From assembly GCA_023457535.1 (NCBI GenBank), contig JAEWLN010000097.1, forward strand, positions 1 through 5,886: DNA of 5,886 bases. The letters run 5' to 3'. Source of the stretch: Bacteroidota bacterium. GTDB lineage: Bacteria; Bacteroidota; Bacteroidia; Flavobacteriales; Flavobacteriaceae. Shown in pieces: positions 1-5,432 of the stretch. A program made the position numbers and the translations under genes. The notes below the pieces were generated by a model. That model was not told the origin of the DNA and made no database searches. It saw only the letters and a list, made by a program, of their open reading frames with translations. Position 1 is the stretch's first letter. Each line of letters opens with the position of its first letter.

Positions 1-204
1 AAGTTGGATGCATGGTATGAACCGGCTTATTTTGTGGAAAAACTCGGACTGCCCGAATACCACGTGAAGGGTTTTCAGTTTTATATCGTGGAAAATCCTA
101 GTTTTGCCAAAGCGATGAACAATCACAACAAAACCATGGCCACGTTCCTGATGGGCGAGCTGGCCGTTAAATACAAAGAAATCCTTGCCTGCGAAGATCA
201 ATAA
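1..204 (+). CDS. C-terminal fragment of a carboxypeptidase-like regulatory domain protein (5' end outside window)
   Basis: The frame is open from the first base and ends at TAA 202-204, giving 67 residues that are the C-terminus of a longer protein. An apparent TTG start at position 4 is not credible, because the reading frame continues to the left edge and the residues match the interior of the next gene's product. From the first codon, the stretch KLDxxYE...GFQFYIVENPSFAKA...LAVKY aligns without gaps to residues 175-235 of the downstream protein, with about 26 of 61 positions identical by eye. The two are therefore tandem paralogues. By that homology the missing N-terminal part probably holds a signal peptide and a CarboxypepD_reg-like beta-sandwich domain; this is inferred, not seen. 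The gene overlaps the next one by 20 bp, so the two are probably cotranscribed. No catalytic function can be assigned. Confidence 0.85.
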   Translation, partial: KLDAWYEPAYFVEKLGLPEYHVKGFQFYIVENPSFAKAMNNHNKTMATFLMGELAVKYKEILACEDQ

Positions 205-940
205 AATAGTGTGGATACTGTTGCTGCTGGCCAAATCCGCGGTGGCCCAAACCCCCGATCAGACGTTTTACGGCAAAATTGTCGTTGATTCCGCATCGGT
301 GGAAAACATCAACGTGCTCAATTCGCGTACGCAAAAAGCGACAGTGACCAACGCGAAGGGCGAGTTCAACATGGGTGTAAAAATTGGCGATTTACTTATT
401 TTATCGTCTTTCAATCTCGAAACCAAGCGAAAATTTGTACGCGCCGAAGACTTGCGCGGGGAACTGATCATCCTCAAAATGGCGCTGCTGGCCAATGAAC
501 TTGACGAGGTCAAAGTCAACGAACACGCGGGCATCAACGCGCAAAATCTCGGTATCCCGACGGCCACCAGAACCTATACGCCCGCCGAGCGGAAAGTGCG
601 CACGGCCACCACCGGATTGCTCGATCCGCTGTTCAACAAATTATCGGGACGCACCAAAATGCTCAAAAAACAAGCGCTGGTCGAAAAGAATGAGCGGCTT
701 TTGCTCAAACTCGACGGTTTGTACGAGGATAAGTATTATACCGATGTGCTCAAAATTCCAAACGATTACATTGGCGGATTTCAATATTATATTGTTGAAG
801 ATCCTGATTTTGCGCGCGCATTGGTCGAAAAGAACAAACCCCTTACGATGTTCTATATTAAAAAGCTTGCCGTGGATTATGTCGATCTGATTCAACAGGA
901 ACAGGCCGAAGCCCAAAAAAATAACACTCCGCAAAAATGA
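185..940 (+). CDS. Exported carboxypeptidase-like regulatory domain protein, function unknown
   Basis: The product has 251 residues. Residues 1-21 form a signal peptide: Lys4 and Lys7, then the hydrophobic core VWILLLLAKSAVA, with likely cleavage at AVA|Q. Residues about 27-110 (FYGKIVVDSASVENINV...TVTNAKGEFNM...GDLLILSS...LDEVKV) read as a CarboxypepD_reg-like domain, the small beta-sandwich common in exported Bacteroidota proteins. Residues about 130-236 form a second conserved region shared with the preceding gene product, containing GFQYYIVEDPDFARAL. No catalytic motif is visible. The start is TTG at 185: the frame is closed upstream by TGA at 149-151, no in-frame ATG precedes the signal peptide, and GTG at 209 would remove its charged N-terminus. 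The gene overlaps the upstream gene by 20 bp and the downstream gene by 4 bp (ATGA), implying translational coupling. The protein probably acts in the periplasm or at the cell surface. The family assignment is fairly secure; the role is unknown. Confidence 0.88.
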   Translation: MPAKINKIVWILLLLAKSAVAQTPDQTFYGKIVVDSASVENINVLNSRTQKATVTNAKGEFNMGVKIGDLLILSSFNLETKRKFVRAEDLRGELIILKMALLANELDEVKVNEHAGINAQNLGIPTATRTYTPAERKVRTATTGLLDPLFNKLSGRTKMLKKQALVEKNERLLLKLDGLYEDKYYTDVLKIPNDYIGGFQYYIVEDPDFARALVEKNKPLTMFYIKKLAVDYVDLIQQEQAEAQKNNTPQK

Positions 941-1434
941 AGCGCTGGCTGGTGATCGGGTGCTTGTTGTTGACGCTGACCTCATTCGGGTGGCACGCAT
1001 TTTACGTTTCGATCTACCAGATCCAGTACGCGCCCGGGAAAAAGAAGCTGCACATCACTTCGCGCATTTTTGCCGACGATCTCAACGACGCGCTGGCAAA
1101 AAAGTACCACCAAAAAACTTTTCTGGGTGAGCAGAATCAATCGCAAAATGATGTCGGGTTGATGGCGCAATACCTTATCGGGCATTTGTCGGTCAAGGTG
1201 AACGGCAAATCGCAGCCGTTGCAATACATCGGCCACGAGTTCGAAAACAATGTGGTCATTTGTTACTTTACGGCCAGTTCGACGACCAAACCCAGGACGC
1301 TTGAAGTACAAAGCACTGCGCTTTTTGAAATGTTCAGCGACCAGCAAAACATCATTCAGGGCAATGTGCTGGGCAAAAAACAGAATCTTTTGCTCACGCG
1401 CGACCGCAAATCCGGGGTGTTAAAATGGGAGTAG
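937..1434 (+). CDS. DUF6702-like exported protein
   Basis: The product has 165 residues. Residues 1-18 form a signal peptide (MKRW, then a hydrophobic stretch to about Phe17). The mature protein begins with HAFYVSIYQIQY at about residue 20, followed by LHITSRIFADDLNDAL (38-53) and a C-terminal EMFSDQQNII (131-140). I recognise this pattern as the DUF6702 family, small exported proteins of flavobacteria with no known activity. That identification rests on remembered family pattern, not a search. Cys9 lies inside the hydrophobic core and is not a lipobox cysteine. The ATG sits in an ATGA overlap with the stop of the preceding gene, so the protein is most likely made from the same transcript. 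It is followed by the M1 peptidase gene after 51 bp; a functional link with that secreted peptidase is plausible but unproven. Confidence 0.85.
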   Translation: MKRWLVIGCLLLTLTSFGWHAFYVSIYQIQYAPGKKKLHITSRIFADDLNDALAKKYHQKTFLGEQNQSQNDVGLMAQYLIGHLSVKVNGKSQPLQYIGHEFENNVVICYFTASSTTKPRTLEVQSTALFEMFSDQQNIIQGNVLGKKQNLLLTRDRKSGVLKWE

Positions 1435-1437
1435 CGT

Positions 1438-1467
1438 TTTGTACGGAGCGAAAAATCTGTATTTTTA
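1438..1467 (+). promoter_or_regulatory. Candidate Bacteroidota promoter for the M1 peptidase gene
   Basis: TTTG at 1438-1441 and TATTTTTA at 1460-1467 (7 of 8 matches to TAnnTTTG) are separated by 18 bp, close to the -33/-7 spacing known for Bacteroidota primary sigma promoters. The element lies wholly in the 51-bp gap, just after the stop at 1432-1434, and would give a short leader before ATG 1486. The last G of the -7 box is missing and the region is A/T-rich, so chance cannot be excluded. Read-through from the upstream genes is also possible. Confidence 0.5.
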
Positions 1468-1485
1468 GGGACTCAAATCGAAATT

Positions 1486-3720
1486 ATGAGACAGTTTTTC
1501 TTAGGATTGCTCGCTGTTTGGTATGGCGTGGCAGTGGCCCAACAACCTCGTCAGCAAGGCGAGCGCAACGACAAGTTCCGGCAGATGTACGATCTGATGG
1601 CCACTCCGAATATGTACCGCACGGCATCCGGCGCGCCCGGTCCTGAATATTACCAGCAGCAGGCCGACTACAAAATCGACATCGAGCTCGACGACAAAAA
1701 CACCAGGTTGTATGGCGTGGAGACGATCACGTACCACAACAATTCAAAAGAGCCACTCGAGTTTTTGTGGCTGCAACTCGATCAGAACAACAAATCGCGC
1801 ACGTCCCAAACCCCGCTTATACAGGACCAGAAAGCCGGCGAATCGATTGGCGTAAACGAATTTTCGCGCAAATACCTCGAGGAAAAATTCGACGGTGGCT
1901 TTCGCATTGATTATGTCAAAGACGCCTCGGGGAAAGCAATGCCGTACACGATGAACGAAACGATGATGCGCGTCGAGCTTGACAAACCGCTTAAAGGCGG
2001 CGAAAAAATCTCGTTTTCGGTCAAGTGGTGGTACAACATCAACAACTACCTCGTGGACGGCGGACGCTCCGGGTACGAGCATTTTGCTCAGGATGGCAAC
2101 AATTTGTATATTCTGGCGCAGTTTTTTCCGCGCATGGCCGTTTACAACGATGTCGAGGGTTGGCAGAACATGCAATTCTGGGGTTCGGGCGAATTTGCGC
2201 TGCCATTTGGCAATTTTGAGGTCAACATTACCGTTCCGGCCGATCACATCATGGAAGCCACCGGAACGCTGCAAAACCGCGCCGAGGTATTTACCCCCGA
2301 GCAACTCAGGCGTTACGCGCAGGCTGAAAAATCGTTCGACAAACCCGTTGTAATCGTCACGCAGGCCGAGGCGGAAGCGGCTGAAAAGCAATTTTCAACC
2401 CGTAAGAAAACGTGGAAATTCAAAGCCGAAAACGTGCGCGATTTTGGCATTGCGACCTCGCGAAAATTCCTGCTCGATGCCATGGCGGTGCAGCTCGGCG
2501 GTAAAACCGTGATGGCTGTTTCGGCGTACCCAAAAGAAGGCAATCCGCTGTGGGGCGAGTACTCGACGCGCATTGTGGCCCATACGCTCAAAGTCTATTC
2601 AAAGCATACGTTCGATTATCCGTATCCCAAGGCTGTATCGGTCCATGCGCAGGACCAGGGCATGGAATACCCGATGATCTGCTGGAACTGGGGCAGGCCA
2701 GAACCGGACGGCACATACACCGATCGCGTCAAATACGGTATGTTGGGTGTGATCATCCACGAAGTAGGACACAATTTTTTTCCGATGATCGTCAATTCGG
2801 ACGAACGCCAATGGACCTGGATGGACGAGGGGCTCAATACCTTTCTGCAATACCTCACTGAAGTGGAGTGGGAGCCGAACTTTCCGTCAAGACGCGGTCC
2901 GGCCAAGTACATCGTGCCTTACATGAGTGGCGATCCCGGCGGTTTGGAACCCATTATGACCAATTCGGAAAGCATACGCCAGTTTGGCAACAACGCTTAT
3001 GGCAAACCGGCCACGGCGCTCAATATTTTACGCGAAACGGTCATGGGGCGCGACTTGTTCGACTATGCGTTCAAGACTTACGCAAACCGATGGAAGTTCA
3101 AACATCCGACACCTGAGGATTTCTTTCGCACCATGGAAGATGCATCGGCTGTAGACCTCGACTGGTTCTGGCGCGGATGGTTCTATACTACTGATTTCAA
3201 CGACATCGGCATCAAAGACGTCCAGCGCTTTTTGGTGAGCGATGTGCCGCCCAAGAATTTCAAACAGCCCGTGAATCCGCGGCAGCGCAACAGCAAGCCT
3301 GCGGCCAATGTTTATCAGTACAAAGAAGGCAGCCCGGAATTTACCGCTGCGTTGGCCCAGCCGTTCGATGCCAGAAACGTCAAAACGCTCGATGAATTCC
3401 TGAGCGCCAAATTCACGCCCGAGCAACGCGCCAAACTGCAGTCGCCCAAATATTTTTACGAAGTGACGTTCCACAAGCCCGGCGGATTGGTCATGCCGAT
3501 CCTGGTGGAACTCACGTTTGAAGACGGCACCAAAGAGCACCATAAATTCCCGGCGCAGATATGGAAATTCAACGACCAGGAAGTCTCGCGTATCTTTGCC
3601 ACGCAAAAGCCGATTTCAAAAATGACGATCGACCCTAAGGAAGAAACCGCCGACATCGATTTGACCAATAACGTATGGCCCAAAACCGAAGTCAAAAGCA
3701 AATTCGAGCAAACAAATTAA
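1486..3720 (+). CDS. Secreted M1-family zinc metallopeptidase
   Basis: The product has 744 residues, complete from ATG to TAA. Residues 1-18 are a signal peptide with cleavage expected at AVA|Q, so the enzyme leaves the cytoplasm. The N-terminal beta domain (about 50-270) includes the segment FFPRMAVYNDVEGWQ. The gluzincin catalytic domain follows: NVRDFGIATSRKF near 316, the substrate-binding motif QGMEYPMI at 391-398 (the GxMEN position of classical aminopeptidases), and HEVGH at 425-429 followed by exactly 18 residues and Glu448. His425, His429 and Glu448 are the expected zinc ligands and Glu426 the general base. Tyr505 in NAYGKPATAL is the expected transition-state tyrosine. The tail ends with DIDLTNNVWP (723-732). 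By family knowledge it should hydrolyse peptide bonds, probably as an aminopeptidase in peptide scavenging or envelope protein turnover; the substrate is unknown. No Shine-Dalgarno sequence is visible. All catalytic residues are intact. Confidence 0.95.
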   Translation: MRQFFLGLLAVWYGVAVAQQPRQQGERNDKFRQMYDLMATPNMYRTASGAPGPEYYQQQADYKIDIELDDKNTRLYGVETITYHNNSKEPLEFLWLQLDQNNKSRTSQTPLIQDQKAGESIGVNEFSRKYLEEKFDGGFRIDYVKDASGKAMPYTMNETMMRVELDKPLKGGEKISFSVKWWYNINNYLVDGGRSGYEHFAQDGNNLYILAQFFPRMAVYNDVEGWQNMQFWGSGEFALPFGNFEVNITVPADHIMEATGTLQNRAEVFTPEQLRRYAQAEKSFDKPVVIVTQAEAEAAEKQFSTRKKTWKFKAENVRDFGIATSRKFLLDAMAVQLGGKTVMAVSAYPKEGNPLWGEYSTRIVAHTLKVYSKHTFDYPYPKAVSVHAQDQGMEYPMICWNWGRPEPDGTYTDRVKYGMLGVIIHEVGHNFFPMIVNSDERQWTWMDEGLNTFLQYLTEVEWEPNFPSRRGPAKYIVPYMSGDPGGLEPIMTNSESIRQFGNNAYGKPATALNILRETVMGRDLFDYAFKTYANRWKFKHPTPEDFFRTMEDASAVDLDWFWRGWFYTTDFNDIGIKDVQRFLVSDVPPKNFKQPVNPRQRNSKPAANVYQYKEGSPEFTAALAQPFDARNVKTLDEFLSAKFTPEQRAKLQSPKYFYEVTFHKPGGLVMPILVELTFEDGTKEHHKFPAQIWKFNDQEVSRIFATQKPISKMTIDPKEETADIDLTNNVWPKTEVKSKFEQTN

Positions 3721-3733
3721 TGTTAATGTGGGA

Positions 3734-3761
3734 TTTGAAAACGGCTAACTTCGTAACTTTG
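3734..3761 (+). promoter_or_regulatory. Candidate promoter for the tatA-PAP2 unit
   Basis: TAACTTTG at 3754-3761 is a perfect match to the Bacteroidota -7 consensus TAnnTTTG and is followed by C, as is common. TTTG at 3734-3737 lies 16 bp upstream, slightly short for the -33 element. The box is in the 62-bp gap after the M1 gene and leaves about 21 A/T-rich bases before ATG 3783, with no Shine-Dalgarno sequence. No convincing terminator for the M1 gene is visible in the same gap. Confidence 0.65.
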
Positions 3762-3782
3762 CGCAAATCTTAACGAATTATT

Positions 3783-4151
3783 ATGTTTGGAATAGGCGGC
3801 GGCGAATTGGTTTTTATCTTGTTCATCGTACTGATGCTTTTTGGGTCCGATAAAATTCCGGAACTCGCACGCGCGCTGGGCAAAGGCATGGCGCAACTCA
3901 AAAATGCGACCAACGAGATCAAGAGTGAGATTCACAAAGGTATGGACGACAGCGGGATTCCCACGTCCATGACCGATATTACCGGGAACATCAATGCCGA
4001 GATTTCCAAAGCGCGCCAGAACCTGATTGGCGACGCGCCCGCGCAAATGACGCGTCTCCAGGATGACATTGTAGGGGATCTGCCGCAGCAAATCAACCAG
4101 GCCAATCAGGACATCGAAGAACTGACCGGTCCTATCAAACGCCAGCGCTGA
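3783..4151 (+). CDS. tatA: Sec-independent (twin-arginine) translocase subunit, TatA family
   Basis: The product has 122 residues. It begins with a short transmembrane helix (about residues 7-20, ELVFILFIVLMLF), then the Phe20-Gly21 hinge and SDKIPELARALGKGMAQLK, the amphipathic helix lying on the inner membrane face. This is the TatA/E/B architecture; the FG hinge favours TatA over TatB, which normally has Gly-Pro there. TatA oligomers form the pathway by which TatC-recruited folded proteins with twin-arginine signals cross the inner membrane. The N-terminal MFxIGxxEL, with Glu8, resembles TatB as well. The tail after about residue 51 is long and made of 15-residue units (see the repeat entry). 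No tatC or tatB is in this window. A strong promoter box lies upstream, and the stop overlaps the next start by one base (TGATG), so the PAP2 gene is probably coexpressed. The assignment is confident; a TatB-like or dual role cannot be excluded. Confidence 0.9.
   Translation: MFGIGGGELVFILFIVLMLFGSDKIPELARALGKGMAQLKNATNEIKSEIHKGMDDSGIPTSMTDITGNINAEISKARQNLIGDAPAQMTRLQDDIVGDLPQQINQANQDIEELTGPIKRQR
3936..4115 (+). repeat. Four degenerate 15-residue repeats in the TatA tail (protein-level)
   Basis: Residues 52-66, 67-81, 82-96 and 97-111 line up as consecutive 15-residue units with no gap. Each has Gly at unit position 2 (53, 68, 83, 98), Ile or Met at position 8 (59, 74, 89, 104), Asp or Asn at position 14 (65, 80, 95, 110) and Ile or Leu at position 15 (66, 81, 96, 111). 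The last two units, IGDAPAQMTRLQDDI and VGDLPQQINQANQDI, also share Pro at position 5 and Gln at position 7. The DNA is too diverged to be a recent tandem duplication. The repeat is real in the residues, but whether it reflects shared ancestry or just helical periodicity is open. Confidence 0.5.
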
Positions 4152-4768
4152 TGATCGAGACGATTCTGGAACTTGACCGGCAACTGTTTGTCTTTCTCAA
4201 TTCGTTTGGCAGCGCACGCTTTGACGGGCTTTGGCTTTTCATTACCAAACAAATCAACTGGATTCCCGTTTTTGCCATTTTCGCGTACCTGGTGTTCAAG
4301 CACCTCGGGTGGAAACACGCCGTGCTGATTTTAGTGATGATCGGATTGCTGATCGCACTCACAGACCAGACGACCAATTTGTTCAAAAACGGATTTCAAC
4401 GTTTGCGGCCCGGGAGCGATCCTGAATTGTTCGGACACATCCGCGCCGTGATCACCAGGACCTCTTACAGTTTTATTTCCGGGCATGCGTCCAATTCGAT
4501 GGCATCGGCGTTTTTTTTATTTATGGTCCTGCGCCCGCACGTCAAGTACATGGGCTTTATCTTTTTGTGGCCACTCATTTTTGCCTACAGCCGCATTTAC
4601 CTCGGACTGCATTACCCACTCGATATTTTTTGCGGATATGTTTGGGGCATTCTGATGGCGCTTTTGATGTGGCAAATCTACCAACGCTCCAAACAGCAAA
4701 TTTTCCCCGATGAGCCGGAATTCCTAGATGACGCGGCTAACGGTGAGTCCGTCGCGGATAGGAAGTAA
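4151..4768 (+). CDS. PAP2-superfamily membrane phosphatase
   Basis: The product has 205 residues and several predicted membrane helices (for example about 33-49, 56-70, 117-127, 134-146 and 160-176). The three-part phosphatase signature is complete: Lys79-x6-Arg86-Pro87 (KNGFQRLRP), Ser110-Gly111-His112 (FISGHASNS), and Ser147-Arg148-x5-His154-x3-Asp158 (SRIYLGLHYPLD). His112 and His154 are the expected catalytic histidines, His154 forming the phosphohistidine. Family members remove phosphate from lipid phosphates, including undecaprenyl diphosphate, phosphatidylglycerol phosphate and lipid A; which substrate applies here cannot be told. The active site would face the periplasm in the usual topology. 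The start ATG overlaps the tatA stop by one base, suggesting coupling. The last 14 codons and stop overlap the convergent methyltransferase gene, and this tail lies beyond the conserved domain. Confidence 0.92.
   Translation: MIETILELDRQLFVFLNSFGSARFDGLWLFITKQINWIPVFAIFAYLVFKHLGWKHAVLILVMIGLLIALTDQTTNLFKNGFQRLRPGSDPELFGHIRAVITRTSYSFISGHASNSMASAFFLFMVLRPHVKYMGFIFLWPLIFAYSRIYLGLHYPLDIFCGYVWGILMALLMWQIYQRSKQQIFPDEPEFLDDAANGESVADRK
4724..4768. other. Convergent 3' overlap of two coding genes
   Basis: The plus-strand PAP2 gene ends at TAA 4766-4768 and the minus-strand methyltransferase ends at 4724-4726 (TAG on its strand), so 45 bp code on both strands. The two frames are in exact codon register: each codon of one gene is opposite a whole codon of the other. 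There is no spacer and no clear intrinsic terminator between the two genes. Confidence 0.9.
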
Positions 4769-5365
4769 CACCGTTTCCACACGCGGGTCGTCCTTGAGCA
4801 ACTGATTGTACTCCACAAGCACGCGCGTGCTTTTGTCATTGGGTTTGACCATTTCCAGGATTTTTCCGCTCCACAGCACGTTGTCGGACAGGATGATGCC
4901 GCCCGAATTCATAATGGGGACGATCGCGTTAAAATAATTGATGTAGTTTTCTTTGTCTGCGTCGATAAACGCCAGATCGTATTTTTTGCCGAGTGTCGGA
5001 ATGATCCCGAGCGCATTGCCCAGGTGCTGCGTGATTTGCGCGCCCCAATCGGACTGATCGAAATATTTGCGCTGAAAATCGTACAGTTCTTCATTATTGT
5101 CGATGGTGTCGATCGTCCCTCCGGCTTTCAAACCTTCGGCCATACACAACGTCGCATAACCCGTATACGTCCCGATTTCCAGAATGTGCCCGGGATGAAT
5201 AATCTTGGCTAACATCGACAGCACCCGTCCCTGAAAATGGCCGCTAAGCATGCGCGGCTGCAGGATTTTCTGGTGTGTTTCGCGGTTGAGACGTGCGAGC
5301 AGTGTGGGTTCGTCCTGTGAATGTGCGGCAACGTAATTTTCGAGGGCTTCAGAGATGAAATGCAT
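4724..5365 (-). CDS. SAM-dependent O-methyltransferase, class I (COG4122 / CCoAOMT-like)
   Basis: The product has 213 residues, a usual length for this family. The SAM-binding Rossmann fold shows motif I ILEIGTYTGYATL (61-73), the acidic end of strand 2 TIDTIDNNEE (84-93), and AFIDADKENY (132-141). Asp135, Asp161 and Asn162 (in IILSDNVLWSG) have the spacing of the divalent-metal ligands of caffeoyl-CoA O-methyltransferase. The ending LLPIRDGLTVSRVI is the typical closing strand pair. The enzyme is expected to be cytosolic and metal-dependent, methylating a hydroxyl, often of a catechol-like small molecule; the bacterial substrate is unknown. The start ATG (5363-5365 on the minus strand) fits the family N-terminus and has a TAACTTTG box 13 bp upstream. 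It is transcribed away from rlmN and towards the PAP2 gene, overlapping the latter at the 3' end. Confidence 0.93.
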   Translation of the reverse strand: MHFISEALENYVAAHSQDEPTLLARLNRETHQKILQPRMLSGHFQGRVLSMLAKIIHPGHILEIGTYTGYATLCMAEGLKAGGTIDTIDNNEELYDFQRKYFDQSDWGAQITQHLGNALGIIPTLGKKYDLAFIDADKENYINYFNAIVPIMNSGGIILSDNVLWSGKILEMVKPNDKSTRVLVEYNQLLKDDPRVETVLLPIRDGLTVSRVI

Positions 5366-5378
5366 GGTAATTTTTTCC

Positions 5379-5386
5379 CAAAGTTA
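5379..5386 (-). promoter_or_regulatory. Candidate -7 promoter box for the O-methyltransferase gene
   Basis: On the minus strand this reads TAACTTTG, a perfect TAnnTTTG match, identical to the box before tatA. It lies 13 bp upstream of the methyltransferase ATG. No good TTTG -33 element sits at normal distance: the nearest TTTG is only 7 bp away, and a weaker TTTAG is about 23 bp away. The call therefore rests on the -7 box and its position. Confidence 0.55.
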
Positions 5387-5420
5387 TAAAATCCAAATCG
5401 CACGATTGGCTAAATAATAC

Positions 5421-5428
5421 TACTTTTG
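5421..5428 (+). promoter_or_regulatory. Candidate -7 promoter box for rlmN
   Basis: TACTTTTG followed by CG is a perfect TAnnTTTG match. It ends only 4 bp before the rlmN ATG at 5433, so the transcript would be leaderless or nearly so. TTG at 5406-5408 is too close (12 bp) to be a standard -33 element. The box is in the 67-bp divergent region shared with the O-methyltransferase gene. Confidence 0.55.
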
Positions 5429-5432
5429 CGCC

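Noticed and set aside
949..963. Possible lipoprotein lipobox (VIGC) in the DUF6702-like protein
   Set aside because: Cys9 follows too few hydrophobic residues, and the hydrophobic core continues past it, so it is inside an ordinary signal peptide.
1744..2391. A 215-codon open frame on the minus strand inside the M1 peptidase gene
   Set aside because: It is antisense to the conserved N-terminal domain, shows no signal peptide, motif or upstream promoter box, and has a composition typical of antisense shadow frames.
3028..3606. A 192-codon open frame on the minus strand inside the M1 peptidase gene
   Set aside because: It lies antisense to a conserved coding sequence with all catalytic motifs, has no recognisable domain, and is explained by stop-poor antisense frames in this codon usage.
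3721..3753. Possible terminator hairpin after the M1 gene (GTTA ... TAAC)
   Set aside because: The stem is only 4 bp with a loop of about 20 bases, has no G/C-rich core, and is not followed by a T-run.
4740..4756. Small hairpin ACGG-TGAGT-CCGT in the convergent overlap
   Set aside because: The stem is only 4 bp, it lies inside coding sequence of both genes, and no T-run follows on either strand.
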